NCBI GenBank assembly: GCA_945875045.1 | Contig: CAMCIX010000058.1 | Span: forward strand, 1-8,128 | Length of the DNA: 8,128 nt | Source of the DNA: an uncultured Clostridia bacterium | GTDB lineage: Bacteria > Bacillota > Clostridia > Oscillospirales > Acutalibacteraceae | Direction of reading: 5' to 3' | Shown: one piece after another, positions 4,713 to 8,128 of the stretch | How the letters are laid out: every line of letters begins with the position of its first letter | Numbering within the stretch: position 1 is the first letter of the stretch | Notes under the pieces: generated by a model | Seen by the model: only the letters and a program-made list of their open reading frames with translations | Told to the model about the DNA's origin: nothing | The model's database searches: none | Program-made: the position numbers and the translations under genes

Positions 4713-5252
4713 TTATTTGAAAAACAGAGGTAACCTTTCAAGGAAGATAATATCGTCCCTGTCGGCGGCGTCGCCCTCGGCTAAAAAGGCACAGGCGGCG
4801 GCTTCCTTACCTCCCGCCTCCTTAACAAGCTCGCGAACGGCGGCAAGAGACTCGCCCGTGCTTATAACGTCGTCTATAATAAGCACCCGCTTGTTCTTAA
4901 GCATATTAACCTCTGTCTCGCCTAAGAATAAATGCTGTTCGTGCTGAGTAGTAATAGAAGTAACGCTTACCTCGAGCGGGTTGCGCATATAAACCTTCAT
5001 TCCCTTGCGGGCGATTACATAGGGCTTGCCTGTCTGTCTTGCCATTTCGTAGGCAATAGGTATGCTTTTCGCCTCGGGAGTAAGTATTACGTCAAACTCG
5101 GGGAGCTTTTTAAGCAGCTCCGCACAGCCTGCGACGGTAAGCTCAACATCACCGAAGATAATAAACGCGGCAATATCCAGCTTGTCGCTCACTGGGAATT
5201 TTTCAAGCTTTCTTTCAAGACCGGCGATTTTCATTGTATAATATTCTGCCAT
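4713..5252 (-). CDS. Type I phosphoribosyltransferase, Apt/Xpt-related (purine salvage)
   Basis: A 179-residue COG0503-type phosphoribosyltransferase, a family that joins a nucleobase to PRPP and releases pyrophosphate. The PRPP-binding signature VLIIDDVISTGES is at 123-135, followed by the expected helix AAVRELVKEAGG. VILTPEAKSIPIAYEMARQTGKP at 55-77 is the loop and helix seen in adenine and xanthine phosphoribosyltransferases, and ARKGMKVYM at 81-89 is the usual basic strand. Adenine phosphoribosyltransferase is the most likely label, but the N-terminal hood that sets base specificity is not diagnostic to me, so no symbol is given. The start is placed at ATG 5252, 8 bases after GAGGT (5265-5261); a TTG at 5261 in frame would overlap that site. 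It is the third gene of the alaS operon, about 40 bases after the HIT gene. Three in-frame TAA codons end it. Confidence 0.85.
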   Translation of the reverse strand: MAEYYTMKIAGLERKLEKFPVSDKLDIAAFIIFGDVELTVAGCAELLKKLPEFDVILTPEAKSIPIAYEMARQTGKPYVIARKGMKVYMRNPLEVSVTSITTQHEQHLFLGETEVNMLKNKRVLIIDDVISTGESLAAVRELVKEAGGKEAAACAFLAEGDAADRDDIIFLERLPLFFK

Positions 5253-5291
5253 TTTTAACAACCTCTTTTTTAAAAAATGAAATAGCTTTTA

Positions 5292-5633
5292 TCAGCCGGG
5301 AGGCCACGCAAGATTGCGGCGCGCCAGCAAATGAAAATGGATATGGTGAACGGTCTGTCCCCCGTCCTCACCGCAGTTGTTTACAACGCGGTAGCCCTTT
5401 TCAAGGTTTTCCTGCTTTGCAATTTTTGCGATTGCTTCAAAAACGCGGGCAATCTCTATGCTGTTAGCGGAATTTATTTCATCAGCCGAGCCGATATGCT
5501 TTTTCGGGATTACAATAGCGTGGAAAGGAGCCTGCGGGTCAATATCGCAAAAAGCGTATACATACTCGTCCTCATAGACCTTTGTACTCGGGATCTCGCC
5601 CGCGGCTATTTTACAAAAAAGACAGTCTGACAT
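5292..5633 (-). CDS. HIT family protein (HINT-like nucleotide hydrolase)
   Basis: A 113-residue histidine triad protein. HINT-type members hydrolyse nucleoside phosphoramidates and aminoacyl-adenylates and act as homodimers. The triad is His97-Ile-His99-Phe-His101-Leu-Leu near the C-terminus, in QTVHHIHFHLLARR. The N-terminal CLFCKIAAGEIPS at 4-16 is the classic HINT opening, and its Cys4/Cys7 pair is a metal-binding feature in some members. FHAIVIPKKHI at 37-47 is the conserved strand. The C-terminal WPPG is the usual HINT ending. GGAGA at 5645-5641, inside the end of alaS, serves the ATG at 5633; the alaS stop is only 3 bases away. The pairing with alaS is suggestive because HINT proteins are known to act on aminoacyl-adenylates formed by tRNA synthetases, but a direct link is an inference. 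Confidence 0.95.
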   Translation of the reverse strand: MSDCLFCKIAAGEIPSTKVYEDEYVYAFCDIDPQAPFHAIVIPKKHIGSADEINSANSIEIARVFEAIAKIAKQENLEKGYRVVNNCGEDGGQTVHHIHFHLLARRNLAWPPG

Positions 5634-5636
5634 TTC

Positions 5637-8086
5637 TTATTCTCCAATCTGTGCGCCGACTGCGGACTGAACCGCGCCAAGCGCTTCGTTTACCTTTGAA
5701 ATATCCTTACCGCCCGCCATTGCAAGGTCGGGCTTGCCGCCGCCGTTTCCGCCCGCAATTTTAGCAATCTCGCGCACCAAATTACCTGCGTGCGCACCCT
5801 TTGCGACTGCCGACTTGCCGCAGGAGACGCAGAAAGTAAGCTTGCCCTCGTTTACCGCGGCTAAAACAGCGATTACGTCTTCATTTTGATTCTTAATCGT
5901 ATCGGCGGTTTTTCTAAGCTCGTCCGACGCCGTACCCTCAAGCAGACCCGAGACAACCCGCAGTCCTCCTATTTCCTGTGCGTCCTTTAACAATCCGTCA
6001 ATCTTGCCCGAGGCTATCTTAGCCTCGGCCTTTTCAAGCAGCTTTTCGGTGTCTCGCAGTTCTTTTGTAAGCTGTTCTGCCCTGCGGGCAATATCCTTTT
6101 CGGAAGAAGCCTTCAAAGCCACAGCCGTTTCGGCGGCGAGATTTTTGTAATCGTCAATTAATTTGAGAACATTTAAGCCCGTCACAGCCTCGATTCTTCT
6201 TACACCCGCCGCAACGCTTGCCTCCGACACAATACGGAAAAGACCGATTTTAGCGGTATTGTCGATATGTGTGCCGCCGCAAAGCTCAATCGACTTATCG
6301 GGCACATTGACAACGCGTACAACATCGCCGTACTTTTCGCCGAACAAAGCCATTGCGCCGAGCTTTCTCGCTTCATCAATAGGCATTTCGGTATTTTTCA
6401 CCGTAATGCCGCTAAGCACCGCGCCGTTCACAAAGGCTTCAACCTCGGCTAATTCCTCGGCGGTAAGGGCTGAAAAATGGGTAAAGTCAAAGCGGACGGC
6501 GTTTTCGTTAACAAGCTGTCCCGCTTGCTCAACGTGGGTACCTAAAACCTTTCTAAGTCCTGCCTGCAAAAGGTGTGCGGCGGTATGGTTACGGCGAATA
6601 GCCTCGCGCCGTTGGTTATCGATAACGGAGGTAACCTCGCTATCGACCGAGGCGGTTCCCTTTAATACCGTTCCGAAGTGGGTAAATACCCCTCCCGCGG
6701 TTTTCTTGGTATCGGTAACCTTAAACTCAAAATCGGCGGCTTTAATAACCCCCGTGTCGCCTACCTGACCGCCGCCCTCGCCGTAGAAAACGGTTCTGTC
6801 AAGCACGATTATCGCCTTTTCACCCTCGCCTGCGGCAACGGTGTGCTCACCGTTTACCACAATGTCAAGAATATTAGCGGAACACTCATTCTCTGTATAA
6901 CCCAAAAACTCGGTGGAATTAACGCCGTCGAAGCTAATTCCGTCGCTCTTCCAGCTCTCCGCGTCGGCGGATTTTCTCGAAGAACGGGCAAGCTGTCTCT
7001 GCTTTTCCATAAGCTCGTTAAATGTGATTTCGTCCACCGTCATATTCTTTTCGGCTAAAATATCCTTTGTAAGGTCAAGGGGGAAGCCGTAGGTATCGTA
7101 AAGCTTGAACGCGTCCTCGCCCGAAAGCACGCCGCCGTCCTTAGTAAGGTCGTTTAACATATTAAGACCTAAATCAATGGTCTTATTGAAGTTGCTTTCC
7201 TCGTTGGAGATAACCTTTTTAATAAGCTGTTCCTTTTCGACAAGCTCGGGATAACCCGCCTTGTTTTCATTAATAACGGTATCGCAAAGCTCGGAAAGGA
7301 AGGGGCGGTCAATGCCTATAAGCTTGCCGTGTCTTGCCGCGCGGCGGATAATTCGGCGCAGAACGTAGCCGCGTCCCTCGTTTGAGGGAATAATACCGTC
7401 GCTTATCATAAAGGTCGAGGCTCTGATATGGTCTGTGACGGCTCGGATTGAAATATCGGTGCTGTCGTCTTTTCCGTACTCCTTACCCGACATCTCGCAG
7501 ACCTTGTTTAAAATGTTCCTGATGGTATCAACCTCGAACATATTGTCAACCCCCTGCATTACGCAGGCAAGGCGTTCAAGACCCATTCCCGTGTCGATGT
7601 TTTTATGCTCAAGCTCGGTATAGGTGCCGTCCCCCATATTGTTGAACTGGGAGAAAACGTTGTTCCAGATTTCCATATAGCGGTCGCAGTCGCAGCCCGG
7701 CTTGCAGTCGGGACTGCCGCAGCCGTACTTTTCGCCGCGGTCAAAATAAATTTCACTGCAGGGTCCGCAGGGACCTGTGCCGTGCTCCCAGAAGTTGTCC
7801 TCCTTGCCGAGCTTTACAATATGCTCCTCGGGAACGCCTATTTTGTCGCGCCAAATGGAGTAAGCCTCGTCGTCCTCCTCATAAACAGAGGGCCAAAGCA
7901 GATTTTCGGGAATTTGTAAAACCTTGGTTAAAAACTCCCACGCCCACTCGATAGCCTGCTCCTTAAAATAATCTCCGAAGGAGAAGTTACCGAGCATTTC
8001 AAAATATGTGCCGTGGCGCGCGGTGTGACCTACGCGCTCAAGGTCGGGAGTGCGGATACATTTCTGACAGGTAGTAACCCTTACAG
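5637..8086 (-). CDS. alaS: Alanyl-tRNA synthetase, N-terminus cut by the library edge
   Basis: Charges tRNA-Ala with alanine and clears mischarged Ser and Gly. About 815 residues are visible, so roughly the first 50 of about 870 are missing. The frame continues to the adapter, with CQKCIRTPDLERVGHTARHG lying upstream of the first in-frame ATG (7997), so that ATG is not the start. In order: the class II catalytic core with TYFEMLGNFSFGDYF (motif 2 region), a Cys-rich insertion at 7686-7722, motif 3 NEGRGYVLRRIIRRA (about 7335-7395), the editing domain with zinc ligands HTAAH (NHTAAH at 6573-6590) and CGGTH (6267-6281), a coiled-coil linker of charged residues, and the C-Ala domain with GGNGGGKPDLAMAGG (5709-5753). 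All key residues are intact. It is the first visible gene of the leftward operon alaS-HIT-phosphoribosyltransferase. Promoter and any T-box lie outside the window. Confidence 0.97.
6008..6028 (-). repeat. Perfect 9-bp hairpin inside alaS
   Basis: CCGAGGCTA and TAGCCTCGG are exact reverse complements separated by three bases. They lie in the coiled-coil linker region before the C-Ala domain. The stem could form in the alaS mRNA. It may be simple coding coincidence in an Ala/Glu/Lys-rich stretch. Confidence 0.6.
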
Positions 8087-8128
8087 CTGTCTCTTATACA
8101 CATCTGACGCTGCCGACGATATGCAGTG
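8087..8128 (-). other. Illumina Nextera P5-side adapter, reverse orientation (artificial sequence)
   Basis: Not genomic DNA. It is the exact reverse complement of the left adapter: mosaic end at 8087-8105, Read 1 primer part at 8106-8119, index complement TATGCAGT at 8120-8127, then one P5 base. The genomic insert ends at 8086. Both ends carry the same index and the same adapter type. Confidence 0.98.

Noticed and set aside
5253..5261. TTG start at 5261 for the phosphoribosyltransferase gene
   Set aside because: It would overlap the GAGGT ribosome binding site that is well placed for ATG 5252.
6163..6768. Long open frame antisense to alaS, and similar antisense frames over prfA, tsaC and the HIT gene
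   Set aside because: They have no recognisable domains or ribosome binding sites and are explained as shadow frames of well-conserved genes.
7995..7997. ATG at 7997 as the start of alaS
   Set aside because: The frame continues to the adapter and encodes conserved AlaRS sequence upstream (TARHGTYFE and more), so this Met is internal.

Overview
The window is a bacterial chromosomal insert (47-8086) flanked at both ends by Illumina Nextera library adapter. Bases 1-46 and 8087-8128 are the same P5-side adapter in opposite orientation, with the same 8-base index, so both edges are tagmentation cuts and not biological ends. The gene set (DUF951 protein, long Sua5-type TsaC, M18 aminopeptidase, and an alanyl-tRNA synthetase with a Cys-rich insertion typical of clostridia) points to Bacillota, class Clostridia, probably an Oscillospirales/Ruminococcaceae-like gut or rumen bacterium. 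The class is fairly safe; the family is a guess.

Left half, + strand, 73-4332: a tightly packed operon in which every junction overlaps or has at most 3 bases between genes. The order is DUF951 protein, prfA (peptide chain release factor 1), tsaC (threonylcarbamoyl-AMP synthase, first step of t6A tRNA modification), coaE (dephospho-CoA kinase) and an M18 zinc aminopeptidase. The theme is translation plus core cofactor and peptide metabolism. Its promoter lies left of the window.

Right half, - strand, 8086-4713: a second housekeeping operon converging on the first. It reads alaS (5' end cut by the library edge), a HIT-family (HINT-like) protein and a type I phosphoribosyltransferase related to Apt/Xpt. 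Its promoter is right of the window.

Between the convergent operons, 4333-4712 looks empty at normal gene-length cut-offs but is highly organised. It holds two convergent sigma-A-type promoters that are inverted copies of each other. From the left, a near-consensus promoter drives a predicted ~90-nt RNA (4399-4488) ending at a strong intrinsic terminator. From the right, an extended -10 promoter drives a leader with a hairpin, a strong Shine-Dalgarno and a 23-codon ORF (4550-4479) for a one-helix membrane peptide ending in Lys-Lys. The two RNAs overlap at their 3' ends. This is the layout of a type I toxin-antitoxin locus (compare TxpA/RatA and BsrG/SR4 of Bacillus and Fst/RNAII of pAD1), and the peptide does not resemble the toxin families I can recall. 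I regard it as the one potentially undescribed system here. The assignment is an inference from architecture; toxicity and both transcripts are untested.
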